Of a stretch of 34,581 nt of DNA, positions 33,179 to 34,581 are shown in pieces (position 1 is the first letter of the stretch; each line of letters opens with the position of its first letter). The notes under the pieces are model-generated. The model was not told the DNA's origin and searched no databases. It saw only the letters and a list, made by a program, of their open reading frames with translations. This stretch comes from Chitinophagaceae bacterium (GTDB lineage: Bacteria; Bacteroidota; Bacteroidia; Chitinophagales; Chitinophagaceae), in the NCBI GenBank assembly GCA_016787065.1, contig JAEUVD010000003.1, forward strand, positions 1-34,581. The letters are read 5' to 3'. The translations under genes were made by a program, and so were the position numbers.

Positions 33179-34581
33179 TTACCTGCTCCCACCACATCCA
33201 TCAATGTAAGCACTGAAGGTACTTCCTGCATTGGCAGTAAAGCCAGGCTGTAAATTAATATAAGTAGAAGCATCAAAGCGCACGATCTCACCAGGTGCTA
33301 TTTGATTTGCTGAAAGTATATATCCGGATGATTCTGTTTTTAAAGTAGAATAGGATGAGCTTCCTAAAGAAATATTTCCATTACATGGCATATGTACAGA
33401 ATTATAAGCATCAATTCTACCCGCACCTAACTGACCCGTGTAATTAGGATTATCGGGGTAAATATCATAAACGCCTTGCTTCAAGGCAATTTCAACTTCT
33501 TGTGGATTGTAGTACGGAAATTTAGTTCGAATCAAACCGCATAAGCCCGCAACCATAGGAGTAGCCATAGAGGTACCATCTTTCTTTCCATAATTATTCG
33601 ACGGTAAGGAACTGTAGATATCATTACCATAAGTGCATATATCCACCCATGTACCATAGTTGGAAAAACTTGATTTGGAATCACTACAACTTAAACTGGC
33701 CACGGCAATTACATGATTATAGGCGGCAGGATAGAAAGGAGTCGAAACATTATCGTTGCCTGCTGCAGCAACAATAACAGCTCCTAAAGTGTAAGCATCA
33801 TTAATTACATTTTGATAAGTTGTGGAAACGTTCGTTGCCCCCCATGAACAACTAATTACATGCGCACCATGCTGAGAAGCCCAAGCTATACCTTCATACC
33901 CATTATTAACGTGGTCTACTCCTGATGAAGAAGAATTGGATGATGCCTTAATGGCCATAAGACCGCAGTTATACCCCATAGAGGCATACCCTTTGTTATT
34001 GTTATTCTTTGCACAAGCGATACCAGCACAATGGGTTCCATGATCCCAGGTTGAAGATGGAGGATCTGTATTATTATCGTTATCCGATACATCCCAAGCG
34101 GATACTAAATTTCCAAATAGATCTTCATGCGAACCATTCACGGCATTGTCAACAATAGCTACAACCACAGCGGGCGATCCGGTGGTAATATCCCAAGCTT
34201 CAGGCGCATGCGTATCGTGCAAATAATATTGTAATCCGGCACAACCAAAATCGGTGGAAAGATCGTTAGGGTCTAAGGTAACTCTATCTAGGGGTACTTT
34301 CTCGGCATATTCAACTTCGAGCTCCGAACTTAGGTCTTTAATGAACGCTTCTACCTGGGTATCGTTTTTAAATGATATTCGAAAGGTTCTTTTCAATATG
34401 TTAGACCTTGAAAAAAAGAATGGAGATTCTACTTGATCAATTTGATATTTCGTTTGATACTTATTCAAAAAAGGGAGCGTTCTCGTGTATTCAACATTTC
34501 GTTGTGTAGAATCAAAAGGTATGATCATTGCATCTTTAAGCTTCATATAGATTTTTCCACGCACATAACCGTCTTTAACTT
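33179..34581 (-). CDS. Subtilisin-family (S8) serine protease, 5' end outside the window
   Basis: The frame is open to the right edge (VKDGYVRGKIYMKLKD), so the signal peptide and true start are missing. Numbered from the GTG codon at 34564, residues 50-92 resemble an I9-like propeptide, and the catalytic domain follows. The triad is Asp139 (VAIVDNAV), His175 (WDHGTHCAGIA) and Ser in DGTSMATPMVAG, with the oxyanion Asn in AAAGND. It is a secreted endopeptidase by family. The last 65 residues (LQPGFTANAGSTFSAYIDGC) resemble the short beta motif found at the end of many secreted Bacteroidota proteins. No standard T9SS type A or B domain is present. 173 bases separate its stop from the GT4 gene start. 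Confidence 0.92.
   Translation of the reverse strand, partial: VKDGYVRGKIYMKLKDAMIIPFDSTQRNVEYTRTLPFLNKYQTKYQIDQVESPFFFSRSNILKRTFRISFKNDTQVEAFIKDLSSELEVEYAEKVPLDRVTLDPNDLSTDFGCAGLQYYLHDTHAPEAWDITTGSPAVVVAIVDNAVNGSHEDLFGNLVSAWDVSDNDNNTDPPSSTWDHGTHCAGIACAKNNNNKGYASMGYNCGLMAIKASSNSSSSGVDHVNNGYEGIAWASQHGAHVISCSWGATNVSTTYQNVINDAYTLGAVIVAAAGNDNVSTPFYPAAYNHVIAVASLSCSDSKSSFSNYGTWVDICTYGNDIYSSLPSNNYGKKDGTSMATPMVAGLCGLIRTKFPYYNPQEVEIALKQGVYDIYPDNPNYTGQLGAGRIDAYNSVHMPCNGNISLGSSSYSTLKTESSGYILSANQIAPGEIVRFDASTYINLQPGFTANAGSTFSAYIDGCGGSR

Overview
The window reads as chromosome of a member of the Bacteroidota (Flavobacteriia/Sphingobacteriia-like). The reasons are type IX secretion system (T9SS) C-terminal signals of type A and type B, SprB-type repeats, promoter sites close to the Bacteroidota consensus (TTTG, about 19 bp, TANNTTTG), start codons mostly without Shine-Dalgarno sequences, and AT-rich intergenic DNA. 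No phage, insertion sequence, CRISPR array, rRNA or tRNA gene was found. Everything here was read by eye, without database searches.

Layout. Positions 2-232 hold the 3' end of a secreted protein with dockerin-like Ca-binding loops, followed by a UUCG-loop terminator. A consensus promoter and an untracked 54-codon ORF follow. Next come two large type A T9SS proteins (621-4463 and 4826-6973), a GT1 glycosyltransferase (7169-8419), the rpmH-rnpA pair on the minus strand, two tandem EGF-like lipoproteins (minus), thiL and a GT2 glycosyltransferase (minus), and divergent lpxH. The gene at 13099-23487 fills almost a third of the window. It encodes a 3462-residue surface protein of about 37 SprB-like repeats with a type B C-terminal domain. 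After a strong terminator come purA and a very acidic Lys/Asp protein. A minus-strand run follows: a BNR lipoprotein, a propeller-like secreted protein, an Omp85-type barrel and nadK. Then come a divergent beta-CASP metallo-beta-lactamase nuclease, a GT4 glycosyltransferase with a TsaC-like gene (minus), and a subtilisin-family protease that runs off the right edge.

How the genes relate. The strongest theme is a mosaic family of secreted adhesin-like proteins. The 4826-6973 product looks like a splice of the other two large proteins: its N-terminal half matches the start of the giant SprB protein, and its C-terminal half matches the end of the 1280-residue protein. The giant and the 4826 gene also share a related promoter segment. 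Inside the giant, repeats are ordered into a higher-order A-B-C-D-E cycle. The three glycosyltransferases and lpxH point to envelope glycan and lipid A work. rpmH, rnpA, thiL, purA, nadK and tsaC are core genes interspersed among the accessory surface genes.
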